A DNA stretch of 64,000 nucleotides from Rhodothermia bacterium (lineage in GTDB: Bacteria > Bacteroidota > Rhodothermia > Balneolales > Balneolaceae): contig JAUICM010000001.1 in NCBI GenBank assembly GCA_030427885.1, positions 496,001-560,000 of the forward strand. The letters run 5' to 3'. Made by a program: the position numbers and the translations under genes. Below are positions 36,029 through 44,534 of the stretch, one piece after another. Within the stretch, counting starts at the first letter, position 1, and each line of letters begins with the position of its first letter. The notes beneath the pieces are model-generated. The model saw only the letters and a list, made by a program, of their open reading frames with translations. It did not search any database and had not been told where the DNA came from.

Positions 36029-36979
36029 TTAACTCAATAGCGCAGCTACACAGGAGGTGTTTACAATATCCTCCCAGCTGCATCCTCTCGAGAGATCCAT
36101 CATTGGTTTTGCAAGTCCCTGAATAACCGGACCAGTTGCTGTTGCGCCTGCCAGTCGTTCTGTAATCTTATAACCGATGTTACCTGCATCGAGGTTGGGA
36201 AAGATAAACACATTTGCTTTTCCTGCCACAGGAGAATCCGGTGCTTTTCGTTTTCCAATACTATCCACAAAAGCAGCATCGAATTGAAGTTCTCCGTCAA
36301 TATTAAGATCGGGGGCCTGCTTTTTGGCAAATTCCAGTCCTTGTTGCATCAGTTCTACCCTTTCATGGACCGCGCTTCCTCTGGTGGAAAATGACAACAT
36401 TGCTGTTCGGGGTTCTTCACCTGTGAGCGCCTTGTGTGAAGCAGAAGAATCCACGGCAATGCTTCCCAGTTGTTCTGCTGTGGGATATGGAACCACTGCA
36501 CAATCTCCATATGTCAACACTTTGCCATCAGGAAAACTCATAAGGAATACGCTTGAAACCACACTGGAACCGGGTTTTAGTCCGATGGTTTGGATAGCCG
36601 CTCGTAATACATCTCCAGTTGTGGAAACAGATCCGGCCACACATCCATCTGCATCTCCTTCTGCTACCATAGATGCAGCAAAGAACAGCGGATCCTGTAC
36701 AATTTCCAATGCCTGGGCAGGAGTTATCCCTTTGTGTTTTCTTTTCTCATAAAATGCGTTCGCATACCTCTCGAGTTTATCACTGTTCGTTGGGTCGATC
36801 ACCGGGATATGTTCAGGTAAACTCCCTCCTTCTTTATTCTTTAATAAAACGACATTACAGAGTTTTTGCTGCAACAGGAACTCTGCGGCCTTAACCACTC
36901 TTTCATCCGAAGATCGTGGTAGCACGATCGTTTTCTTTGCTTCAGATGCCTTTCTACGAATTGATTCGATGATATTCAT
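36029..36979 (-). CDS. pta: Phosphate acetyltransferase
   Basis: 316 residues; converts acetyl-CoA and phosphate to acetyl phosphate. Short form without the DRTGG regulatory domain. PTA_PTB fold: IVLPRSSDERVVKAAEFL near the start, DGCVAGSVSTTGDVLRAAIQ (about 130-149), FLMSFPDGKVLTYGDCAV and the C-terminal VFIFPNLDAGNIGYKITERL and GLAKPMMDLSRGCS. Starts one base after the EamA gene, at the end of the operon begun by ackA. Confidence 0.95.
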   Translation of the reverse strand: MNIIESIRRKASEAKKTIVLPRSSDERVVKAAEFLLQQKLCNVVLLKNKEGGSLPEHIPVIDPTNSDKLERYANAFYEKRKHKGITPAQALEIVQDPLFFAASMVAEGDADGCVAGSVSTTGDVLRAAIQTIGLKPGSSVVSSVFLMSFPDGKVLTYGDCAVVPYPTAEQLGSIAVDSSASHKALTGEEPRTAMLSFSTRGSAVHERVELMQQGLEFAKKQAPDLNIDGELQFDAAFVDSIGKRKAPDSPVAGKANVFIFPNLDAGNIGYKITERLAGATATGPVIQGLAKPMMDLSRGCSWEDIVNTSCVAALLS

Positions 36980-36980
36980 T

Positions 36981-37841
36981 TCAAAAACCTATAAGTAATA
37001 ATATTGAGATTGATGCAAGTATCAGCCCCGCTAATTGTTTACCGGAAACTTTGTCTTTCCAGTATAAATAACCAATCAATGCTCCAATTAACACAATAGA
37101 GATATTCACCATGGGGAATACAACAGAGCCTGGTATTTCTGTCAGGGCTGATATTAAAAAGAATGATGAATAAAGATTGACAACTCCTATGAAGATACCA
37201 TAAAGAATTTCCTTTAAACTGAATTTAAAGTCCCTTTTCCAGATCAAAGTGATACCCCCGATAATTGATGCAGACATAAAGATCAATCCAAGAAAACTAT
37301 AGCCCTGAATGGCAGTACTAAATTCTCGTTCATACACTTTCAGTGATGCATCAGCAATGCCCGACATCACTAAAAGTAAGACCGGATACAGAATATCGCC
37401 TGGCCTGCGAATACTTCCGGTAATTCTGACCGGCAACATCAAATAGAAAGCGGCAAACACCAGGATCACACCCAGGTATTGCTCAATGGATATCCTTTCG
37501 TTGTAGACAAACAAACTCAAACAGATCGGAATGATCAGCGACATCCTCATTGCAGCTATACTGATCCCCATTCCGATACGATGCAATGAAATACTGTAGA
37601 TGGCGAAATTGGCTATGAAAACTGCTCCCAGTGCCAGCGCTATTATTATCACAGATCCATCAGCTTTAAAAACTGAGGATATCGGACCATCCAGCATAAT
37701 GAAACTAATAATGGCTGCGATGATGTAATTTATGACCAATACATTAAGCAGTCGTAGCTCCGATTGACGTACTTTTTTAAGCAGTTGAGCTATTGCAACC
37801 GAACAGGAAACGCAAAGACCTATGTACACTAATCCTGTCAA
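36981..37841 (-). CDS. EamA/DMT-family membrane transporter
   Basis: 286 residues, about ten membrane spans in two repeats of the EamA type (for example the helix with GAVFIANFAIYSISLHRIG, and the second half ending ASISILLLIGF). Substrate unknown; family members export or import metabolites. TTG start at 37841 that overlaps the stop of the preceding gene (TTGA), needed to include the first span. Lies between the caspase-like gene and pta, so it may move a product of acetate metabolism or be a passenger of the operon. Confidence 0.85.
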   Translation of the reverse strand: MTGLVYIGLCVSCSVAIAQLLKKVRQSELRLLNVLVINYIIAAIISFIMLDGPISSVFKADGSVIIIALALGAVFIANFAIYSISLHRIGMGISIAAMRMSLIIPICLSLFVYNERISIEQYLGVILVFAAFYLMLPVRITGSIRRPGDILYPVLLLVMSGIADASLKVYEREFSTAIQGYSFLGLIFMSASIIGGITLIWKRDFKFSLKEILYGIFIGVVNLYSSFFLISALTEIPGSVVFPMVNISIVLIGALIGYLYWKDKVSGKQLAGLILASISILLLIGF

Positions 37842-39547
37842 TCGATCAGGCTTAGTCCTGTATCACCATAATAAACTACATGCTGAGGCTGATTATGTAA
37901 TCTTCGGGAAGTGTAATCCACGTTTCTTTGGAGGTGGTTGATGATCTCTGAGCCTGTTATATTACCTTTTTTAATGGCATCTGCAATGAAATAGGTGAAG
38001 ATGCTATGTCTCTTTTGTTCTCCATTCGGATTACTAAAATCTCTGGACCTCTGGCCTTCTGTAGAGCCGAATACAACCAGGGAATTCGGGTGCTCAGCCA
38101 GAACCTGATTACCGAGTGTTTCCGTTAACCGTGAACTAGCTATCGCTTCCACATTATCCAGATCTGCGAACACAATGATCTGCTCAACAGGTAAATTCGA
38201 AATCCCTTTGAAAAATTCATTGAGATCGATGGTATTTTCATCACCCTCATTGGCAGATATAAGAAGAGTGGTGTTGTCTTTACCCGCCTTAATATAGCCG
38301 GAGATATAGACGATCAATCGCTTTTGGTCATTCCGCAGATTATTAGCCATTCGATTGTATGCCGCACGTAACTGAACCTGACTTTCAATATTGGTGGCTT
38401 TGAAAATATTATTTTGTGGTACACCGATTGCCTTCTGGAGATATTCTTCCATTAATCGACCATCTCGCTCAGCATAACTTCGTTCAGAATATTCACCCTG
38501 ATAAGCTCTGTTAGCTAATATGAAAGCAAAGGTGCTGTCATTGATCTCCGGAGTCTGGGGGATATTACTCTCCACATCCACATTACCGAAAGGAATATTA
38601 GGTACCGTTATGATCGAAAGCTCTGAAGCAAATTCATAGGGCCGCCAAATCGGATAGGCATCATTTTTTGAAATCCAGGTCTCTGAAATCCCATACAATA
38701 CTTTATACCAGGAGTCAGTTTCGGATACTAGTTTCAACTGACTGCCAAATGCAAGGTCTGTAAGTACGTTCCGGGTATCAAGTGAAGGCTTATCTCTTAA
38801 TGCTGTAACCTGAGATGAAACCACTGCAAAACTCTCAAAAATCGATTTGAGTGGTATATTCTCATAATATGTATCATTATTGAAATAGACTTCCACCTCA
38901 ATATATTCAGTGCTGTCGTACCTGAAATCATCAGGATTCAACTCATCAATGAGATTGATGGAATACCTGCCGTTTACAAACGGCATCTCATTTTGAAGAA
39001 CAACTGCTTCCCTCCGGTAGTAGATAGCATATGAAGGTGGTGTTAGTTTAGTTGAATTTATTGCAACCGTATCAGTTTCTTCTACAGTACCGGTCTTTCT
39101 GAGTAGTTTAACTTCCCCAGTAGGTTTTGGTTCACCCACGGGCTTCATATTTAGAAACGATGTTAAGGTGATGAAGCCAGCAGTACCATAAAGCAGATTT
39201 TTGTTTAAAGTTGATTGATCCGTAAGCAAAGCTGCTGAAGTTGCCACACCTGCTCCCAGAGCCCCAAACAATACTGACTTTAAACTGGGACGGTATCGCT
39301 GAATATAACGGTCCGTCCGTACCCTCTGGGTATATCTGAAGGTATTTGATGATTTCAGATTGTAGCTTATGATCGGTGAAGACGGACTTATATTTCCTGT
39401 TCTTTCAAGGAATTCAACAGAGCTTAATAATTCAAAATCACTGTAATCTGTCTCTTTCTGGTTCTCCACATTCCATCTGGAACTCGAACAAGCTGCTGAT
39501 AATACGAGCAGTAGCAGAAGTAAGTAAGAATGGAGAGATCTTATCAT
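37838..39547 (-). CDS. Lipoprotein with SH3-like and inactive caspase-like (C14) domain
   Basis: 569 residues. Lipoprotein leader with lipobox (VLSAAC, Cys20), a glycine-rich hydrophobic hairpin (SVLFGALGAGVATSAALL, about 90-107), a linker, an SH3-type domain (about 240-305, ALRDKPSLDTRNVLTDLAFG to WISKNDAYP), and a caspase-like domain (about 335-569: FAFILANRAYQG start, HSIFTYFIADAIKK end). In the active-site strands the usual SGHG reads SGYI and the usual DxC reads FADLD, so both the catalytic His and Cys are gone. It should be a pseudo-protease exposed in the periplasm or at the outer membrane. Overlaps ackA (ATGA) and the EamA gene (TTGA). Confidence 0.82.
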   Translation of the reverse strand: MIRSLHSYLLLLLLVLSAACSSSRWNVENQKETDYSDFELLSSVEFLERTGNISPSSPIISYNLKSSNTFRYTQRVRTDRYIQRYRPSLKSVLFGALGAGVATSAALLTDQSTLNKNLLYGTAGFITLTSFLNMKPVGEPKPTGEVKLLRKTGTVEETDTVAINSTKLTPPSYAIYYRREAVVLQNEMPFVNGRYSINLIDELNPDDFRYDSTEYIEVEVYFNNDTYYENIPLKSIFESFAVVSSQVTALRDKPSLDTRNVLTDLAFGSQLKLVSETDSWYKVLYGISETWISKNDAYPIWRPYEFASELSIITVPNIPFGNVDVESNIPQTPEINDSTFAFILANRAYQGEYSERSYAERDGRLMEEYLQKAIGVPQNNIFKATNIESQVQLRAAYNRMANNLRNDQKRLIVYISGYIKAGKDNTTLLISANEGDENTIDLNEFFKGISNLPVEQIIVFADLDNVEAIASSRLTETLGNQVLAEHPNSLVVFGSTEGQRSRDFSNPNGEQKRHSIFTYFIADAIKKGNITGSEIINHLQRNVDYTSRRLHNQPQHVVYYGDTGLSLID

Positions 39548-40761
39548 GCCCAGGGCGTTTGTTTTGAGGCGATCGCGATCTTAGCTGAATCAATTGCGAT
39601 CACAAGTTCTTCATTAGTTGGAATGACGTAGACTTCAACATTAGAGTCTTCAGTTGAGATCTTTGGGTTTTCCTTTGGATTATTGTTCGCTTTCTTATCG
39701 AGCTTTATACCTAAATACTCAAGATCAGCAAGAATTCGTTCCCTGATCGGATGCGCATTTTCTCCAATACCTCCGGTAAATATGATCGCATCAGCTCCGT
39801 TTAACGCTGCCATATAAGAACCGATGTATTTCTTAGCACGGTAACAAAATACATCAATAGCCTCATTACAACGTCGGTCACCATTCTCAGCTTCTTCTAA
39901 GAGATCACGCATATCGCCGGCATAACCACTTAGTCCGAGTAGCCCGCTGTGTTTGTTCAACAGGGCATGAACATTAGCAAGAGATAATTCCTCTTTCTCT
40001 ATGAGGTAGAACAAGATAGAAGGATCAATATCACCACTTCTGGTACCCATAACCAGTCCTTCCAGTGGGGTAAATCCCATACTTGTGTCATATGAGTTTC
40101 CATCTTTTATAGCTGTGATAGAACCACCGTTTCCAAGGTGACAGGTAATGATCTTGGATCCCTGCTTTTTTTGTCCTGAGATCTTAAAGTATTGACGGCT
40201 TACGTAATAGTGAGAAGTCCCATGAAATCCATACCGGCGTATTTTATATCTGCGATACAAACGGTTTGGTATACCATACAAGTACGCGTGTTGCGGTATA
40301 GAATGGTGGAATGCTGTATCAAATACAGCTACGTGAGGTACATTCGGTAAATGCTTCTTTGCAGCCCTGATACCCTGCAGGTTTGGTGGATTGTGAAGTG
40401 GTGCGATATCAAAAGCATGTTCGATCGCTTCCTCTACATCTTCATCAATCAGTACAGAATCCTTGAAAGTCTCTCCCCCGTGCACCACACGGTGGCCAAC
40501 AGCTTCAATTTCATCCAAAGAATGCAAATATTCATTATCAGCTTCCAGAAGAAGATCCATGATCGCCTTTAAGGCCGCTGCATGGTTTTCCAGGCTTATT
40601 GATTTCTTGATGGGTTTTTCGTCTTTGAACTCCTGATGTACAATCGAAGTCACAGCCCCTATTCGTTCCACTAATCCTTTACACAGTGTTTCTTTATTCT
40701 CAGTGTTGATGAGCTGATATTTGATAGATGAGCTTCCGCAGTTAATTACTAAGATCTTCAT
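39544..40761 (-). CDS. ackA: Acetate kinase
   Basis: 405 residues; makes ATP from acetyl phosphate and ADP. Family marks: INCGSSSIKYQLI (about 5-17), VGHRVVHGGETFKD, HNPPNLQGIRA, FDTAFHHSIP, RYGFHGTSHYYVS, THLGNGGSI-type CHLGNGGSITAI, and FTGGIGENAHPIRERI. Complete. It lies three bases after the stop of a beta-barrel gene and overlaps the pseudo-caspase gene by ATGA, so acetate kinase and phosphotransacetylase are in one transcript with two other genes in between. Confidence 0.97.
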   Translation of the reverse strand: MKILVINCGSSSIKYQLINTENKETLCKGLVERIGAVTSIVHQEFKDEKPIKKSISLENHAAALKAIMDLLLEADNEYLHSLDEIEAVGHRVVHGGETFKDSVLIDEDVEEAIEHAFDIAPLHNPPNLQGIRAAKKHLPNVPHVAVFDTAFHHSIPQHAYLYGIPNRLYRRYKIRRYGFHGTSHYYVSRQYFKISGQKKQGSKIITCHLGNGGSITAIKDGNSYDTSMGFTPLEGLVMGTRSGDIDPSILFYLIEKEELSLANVHALLNKHSGLLGLSGYAGDMRDLLEEAENGDRRCNEAIDVFCYRAKKYIGSYMAALNGADAIIFTGGIGENAHPIRERILADLEYLGIKLDKKANNNPKENPKISTEDSNVEVYVIPTNEELVIAIDSAKIAIASKQTPWA

Positions 40762-40764
40762 GAT

Positions 40765-42000
40765 TCAGAAGGAGAAAATGGCTCCAACTCCAATTAAGTT
40801 CCGGTATTTAAAATTAGGATCGTTTTGTTCAGGATTTGATAACCAGAATGGAATATCATAACGAATAAAAATTCCCCGATCCTTCCCAAGATAGTCAGGA
40901 ATATTGAAGGAAATTTGAAGACCAAGACCGGCATCAGAAATAAATCCCGGATCAGATATAATATCCCCCTCATAAACTGTACCTTCGTCAGCGTCAAATC
41001 CAAAACCTTTACCAGCATCTATAAAAAGGTAAGACCTTAATTCTGTCAAATTGCCAATATATTTTAATCTTTTAATAGCTGAATTAAGGGGATTGGGGAA
41101 CTCAAGTTCTGTATTTAAAGCATAAAAGGATAAGTAAAGTGGTAGGTCAGAATTTTTGATGTTATTCAAATCTGAAGCAATATATCCTCTGAGATTTGCA
41201 CCTCCGGAGGTATGAATAAATCCCGATTCCATCCATGGTTGAGGAATTGTTCCTTTCGCACGGGTCAAACCTTTCTGTAAAGTTGAATAAGCTGGACTCA
41301 ATCCCGCCATGAATTGATATTGGCGGCTTAATTTTTCAGTACCTAACCCTGCAAATCCTCTTAATCTTAATTTGAATGAATCACTCAGATCAAAACGCTG
41401 GATAAGTTCAATAGTACCAACACTGGCATCGGCTTCAATAGCCATAAAATCAATAAGACCAATAAAGCGACCCGACTCCTGGTTTATACTATAACGATAT
41501 TTAAGGCCCAAAATCCCTTTGTATTCTTTTTGCCAAAGGCCTGGAAATATCCTGTACTCATAGTCATACATTTTTTCGAATGAAAAATAAATGCTAAGCT
41601 CTTTATAATCATACTCATCGAATCCTGGTTGCCATCGCTTATTGAATTGAAAACGATGCATCGAAAATCCGGTTCTGATACTACTAATTAACTGAGCACT
41701 TCCTTTGTTTGCATAATTACTCGTATTCCTGAATGGCTCGGTTATAGAAAAATAGTATGAAACCGGAAGATCCGGAAACCATGTGCTTAACCAAAGCCCT
41801 GCATCGATTTGGTGGGGCCCCTCCTGAAAAGCTTCTTCCCCCAATACCCGAACTCCAACTCTTATTCCATCTACATCATTGTACCAGAGATCGGGAGCGA
41901 ATTTGAATTCGTAGGAATCCTCCTGAGCAAAAAGGGGCGTTGATCCCATCGCCAATAGAAAAGTAAGTAAAAGTACTCTCAGGGGGTTTTTATGCGCCAC
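40765..42000 (-). CDS. Outer-membrane beta-barrel protein, duplicated copy
   Basis: 411 residues from a GTG at 42000. This start gives a proper signal peptide (AHKNPLRVLLLTFLLAMG, cut after LFAQ) and aligns with the ATG of the neighbouring paralogue, where one base differs (ATG to GTG). An ATG 23 codons upstream only translates a leftover NUDIX-gene segment. The mature part starts YEFKFAPDLWYNDVDGIRVGVR and is rich in amphipathic strands, ending NLIGVGAIFSF, as in BamA/TamA-like or FadL-like barrels. Function unknown. Paralogue of the next upstream gene; ackA follows after three bases. Confidence 0.82.
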   Translation of the reverse strand: MAHKNPLRVLLLTFLLAMGSTPLFAQEDSYEFKFAPDLWYNDVDGIRVGVRVLGEEAFQEGPHQIDAGLWLSTWFPDLPVSYYFSITEPFRNTSNYANKGSAQLISSIRTGFSMHRFQFNKRWQPGFDEYDYKELSIYFSFEKMYDYEYRIFPGLWQKEYKGILGLKYRYSINQESGRFIGLIDFMAIEADASVGTIELIQRFDLSDSFKLRLRGFAGLGTEKLSRQYQFMAGLSPAYSTLQKGLTRAKGTIPQPWMESGFIHTSGGANLRGYIASDLNNIKNSDLPLYLSFYALNTELEFPNPLNSAIKRLKYIGNLTELRSYLFIDAGKGFGFDADEGTVYEGDIISDPGFISDAGLGLQISFNIPDYLGKDRGIFIRYDIPFWLSNPEQNDPNFKYRNLIGVGAIFSF

Positions 42001-42095
42001 TCTGGTAGAATTTGATCGTGTTTGAGGATCTGGTTTGTTAGCCGTATTAACCGTTTTTGTTCCGGCCATGAAAGGTACGAATCAAGTTTATTAAT
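42001..42095 (-). pseudogene. Remnant of NUDIX gene 3' end
   Basis: This stretch before the second barrel gene aligns with 43454-43546, the last part of the NUDIX gene. A 29-base block (42043-42071 and 43496-43524) is identical and the rest matches at most positions. The rest of the NUDIX gene is not there. It marks the left end of the duplicated unit. Confidence 0.85.
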
Positions 42096-42139
42096 AGAAA
42101 TCAGGTCTCTACTGATAATCGATATGGGATAATTTCCAA

Positions 42140-43453
42140 TCACAGATCAAATACAGCTCCAATACCTAACAAATGTCTAAACTTAAATCCTGGTTCTGTC
42201 TTCAAATCATTAAGGAGTATCGGATATTCATCAGTATACCCCTCTGGAGGTTTCAATCCATACCTCATAGGTTGAAAAATATAAACAGGAAGATCGTACC
42301 GGATAAAAATTCGCTTTCTTTTACCAATGACCTCAGGAAGTTCAAGGCTTAAACTCATTCCAAATCCCGCATCAGATAATATGATACCGGTTACAGGATC
42401 GATCACAAACATACCGACATCAAAAAACCCATAGGTATCAATCCGTACTTTATCTCCCGAATATAGTAATGGGAATGGATTCGGTATACTTAGTTCTGTA
42501 TTAACTGAATTTATTAACCTACCTCTTCGTACAACCTGACTATTAAAGAAGGTAAACATATCTTTTGTATACCCTCTTATATTAGCACCCCCTGCCATAT
42601 GCAGATACCCGTTTTCAATAAAGCTTTTACTGAAAATACCATCCGCTCTGGTAAAGCCGTTGTCCAGCCAATTCACATATTTACCTCCCGCATAATCAGT
42701 GGTATACTCATCTGGAGAAACGCTCGATATATAGGTGCTAAAAAGACGGAATCGAAAACTGGAATGTCTGTTAAAGTAGTGCTTGGCTGTAACACTGGCT
42801 TCAAAATCCCAGAAAGTATCTACCATATGAGTTCCAGCATTCTTACTGTAGTTTTTCATATAGCTTAAATCGAATACTAACTTCGTAGCTCCGTCATCTA
42901 TATGATGCTTTACTCCAATCTCATAGATCTTATTCCAAAACGTAAAGGTAAATTGCCTTACTGTATAAGGAGATTGCCTCCAATATTCCGGAAAATGAAT
43001 GTAGTCACTATTAGTCCTTCTCTCTCTTCTTAAATTCAGACTGATCAGTGTGAAAGTCTTCTCATTATTTTTGTTCCTAAAAACTTTCTTTAACGAAATT
43101 CCGTGCCTAACAAACCCGGTTCTTTTAAAACTATTGAATTCTACAATCCCCGGGTTGCGGGATGTTGAGATATAAGAGATCGGTAATTCGTAGTTGAAAT
43201 AGTAAGAGAGGTAGCTACCCGGGAATGAGGTGCCAAGCCATAACCCGGCATCCAAACGACTTAATGTTGTATCAATCAAACTCATTTCTTTAGAGCGGGA
43301 AAGAACTCCTACACGTACTCCATCAACAGAATTATACCAAAGATCCGGGTGGAAATTATAATGTGTGGTACTGAATTGGGCCTTGCTCTCTAAGCTAATG
43401 ATACATAGGGCTATTACAATGAGACATGGTCTTAATGTATTTCTAATAGCCAT
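42140..43453 (-). CDS. Outer-membrane beta-barrel protein, first copy
   Basis: 437 residues. Signal peptide (LRPCLIVIALCIISLESKAQ), then YNFHPDLWYNSVDGVRVGVL, clearly homologous to the second copy (DLWYNDVDGIRVGV). The body is a run of beta strands with alternating aromatics, and the end IFIRYDLPVYIF...FRHLLGIGAVFDL matches IFIRYDIPFWLS...YRNLIGVGAIFSF of the paralogue. No catalytic motif seen. Its ATG lies inside the 3' end of the NUDIX gene (22-base overlap), so the two are coupled. Divergence between copies is considerable, so the duplication is old, although the non-coding scar is well kept. Confidence 0.82.
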   Translation of the reverse strand: MAIRNTLRPCLIVIALCIISLESKAQFSTTHYNFHPDLWYNSVDGVRVGVLSRSKEMSLIDTTLSRLDAGLWLGTSFPGSYLSYYFNYELPISYISTSRNPGIVEFNSFKRTGFVRHGISLKKVFRNKNNEKTFTLISLNLRRERRTNSDYIHFPEYWRQSPYTVRQFTFTFWNKIYEIGVKHHIDDGATKLVFDLSYMKNYSKNAGTHMVDTFWDFEASVTAKHYFNRHSSFRFRLFSTYISSVSPDEYTTDYAGGKYVNWLDNGFTRADGIFSKSFIENGYLHMAGGANIRGYTKDMFTFFNSQVVRRGRLINSVNTELSIPNPFPLLYSGDKVRIDTYGFFDVGMFVIDPVTGIILSDAGFGMSLSLELPEVIGKRKRIFIRYDLPVYIFQPMRYGLKPPEGYTDEYPILLNDLKTEPGFKFRHLLGIGAVFDL

Positions 43454-43884
43454 TCTGGAAGAATTTTATCTTGCTTAAGTATAGACTCAGTTAAACGTAT
43501 TAACCGTTTTTGTTCCGGCCATGAGAGGTAGGAGTCGAGTTCTTCAACGGAGATCCACCGGTACTCAGTATGTTCCTCATTTAAAACTGGCTTATCATCC
43601 GGATCAAATTCAGCCGCAAAAGCGGGGATTTGATGTATCTGGTCTGACTTGGCCTCATAAAAGGTATTAACGGACGGAATGGTCCAGAATGCTTTCGGAG
43701 TCACTGAGGTTTCTTCCTTTAATTCACGTAAAGCGGCTTCCCAGTACGCTTCTCCCTCTTTTACCTTTCCTCCCACCATTCTCCACTGGTGTGCGTAGAT
43801 CTTGGCTGATGAACGCAAAAAAAGGAGAAAACGAGGTTCTCCTTCTTCCAGCCTGTAAACATATACGTCGATCAGCTTTTTCAT
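43432..43884 (-). CDS. NUDIX hydrolase
   Basis: 150 residues. Nudix box GGKVKEGEAYWEAALRELKE-ETSV (about 37-60) with the catalytic REL-EE glutamates; the usual glycine near the end is Ser. Hydrolyses a nucleoside diphosphate linked to another group. The closest visible resemblance is the dATP pyrophosphohydrolase (NtpA/MutT-like) group, from VYVYRLEEGEPRFLLFLRSS at the start and RWISVEELDSYLSWPEQKRLIR at the end. The last 22 bases overlap the first barrel gene, and the 3' end was copied together with that barrel. Confidence 0.88.
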   Translation of the reverse strand: MKKLIDVYVYRLEEGEPRFLLFLRSSAKIYAHQWRMVGGKVKEGEAYWEAALRELKEETSVTPKAFWTIPSVNTFYEAKSDQIHQIPAFAAEFDPDDKPVLNEEHTEYRWISVEELDSYLSWPEQKRLIRLTESILKQDKILPEWLLEIH

Positions 43885-43903
43885 AAAAGCCTTATTGATT
43901 ATA

Positions 43904-44377
43904 TCAGATCTCGATCTTTTTGATCTCTAGTTCAAGCTTGCCAGCAGGAACCTGGATTTCTACCACATCTCCAACTTCCTTGCCCAGCAGGCCTTTTCCG
44001 ATCGGGGAGTCGACAGAGATCTTGCCCTGAGCAAAATCTGTTTCATTAGGAGATACGAGCATATACTGCATCTCTTTGTTCATTTTCTTATTAAGGATGG
44101 TCACCTTGGTAAGTACGCGGACTTTGGTCAGATCCAGATCCTTAGCATCAATGATTCTGGCATTGGCAAGTACATCCTCAAGTTTGGTGATCCGGTCTTC
44201 CATGTGACCTTGTGCTTCTTTTGCTGCATCATATTCTGCATTCTCGCTCAGGTCCCCTTTTGCTCTTGCTTCAGCTATATCTGCCGCGATCTCACGTCTT
44301 CCCCGTGTTTTCAGATCTTTAAGCTCTGCATCCAGCTTGTCATAGCCTTCTTGTGATAAATATTGGATGTTGCTCAT
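43904..44377 (-). CDS. greA: Transcription elongation factor GreA
   Basis: 157 residues; rescues backtracked RNA polymerase by stimulating transcript cleavage. N-terminal coiled coil (YLSQEGYDKLDAELKDLKTR to about 75) with the acidic tip DLSENAEYDAAKEAQGHME, and a C-terminal FKBP-like domain with VSVDSPIGKGLLGKEVGD-type ISVDSPIGKGLLGKEVGD. An AAGGA lies ahead of the ATG. Complete. Starts downstream of a terminator, so it has its own promoter. Confidence 0.97.
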   Translation of the reverse strand: MSNIQYLSQEGYDKLDAELKDLKTRGRREIAADIAEARAKGDLSENAEYDAAKEAQGHMEDRITKLEDVLANARIIDAKDLDLTKVRVLTKVTILNKKMNKEMQYMLVSPNETDFAQGKISVDSPIGKGLLGKEVGDVVEIQVPAGKLELEIKKIEI

Positions 44378-44404
44378 TGTTTATTCCTTATCAATTACCT
44401 TAAA

Positions 44405-44439
44405 TAAAAAAAGCATTCCGTTGAATTACCGGATGCTTT
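44405..44439 (-). terminator. Terminator after the MFS transporter gene
   Basis: On the minus strand AAGCATCCGG pairs with a matching arm ending in ATGCTT (one bulge, about eight-base loop), followed by a seven-U tract (A-run 44405-44412). It lies 96 bases after the MFS stop and before greA. Confidence 0.7.
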
Positions 44440-44534
44440 CAAAGTTTTTAGTACGACCAGAAAATACGGGGTTATAACCTGTTTGTCTAATCGTATATCA
44501 GGATAATTTGTTTTGGCACCATTAACAAGTGGAA

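Noticed and set aside
36324-36752. 142-codon open frame on the plus strand
   Set aside because: Antisense to pta; Ser/Thr-rich shadow frame.
42001-42069. Upstream ATG extending the second barrel protein by 23 residues
   Set aside because: Those codons translate a remnant of the NUDIX gene in another frame; the GTG at 42000 aligns with the paralogue's ATG and starts a proper signal peptide.
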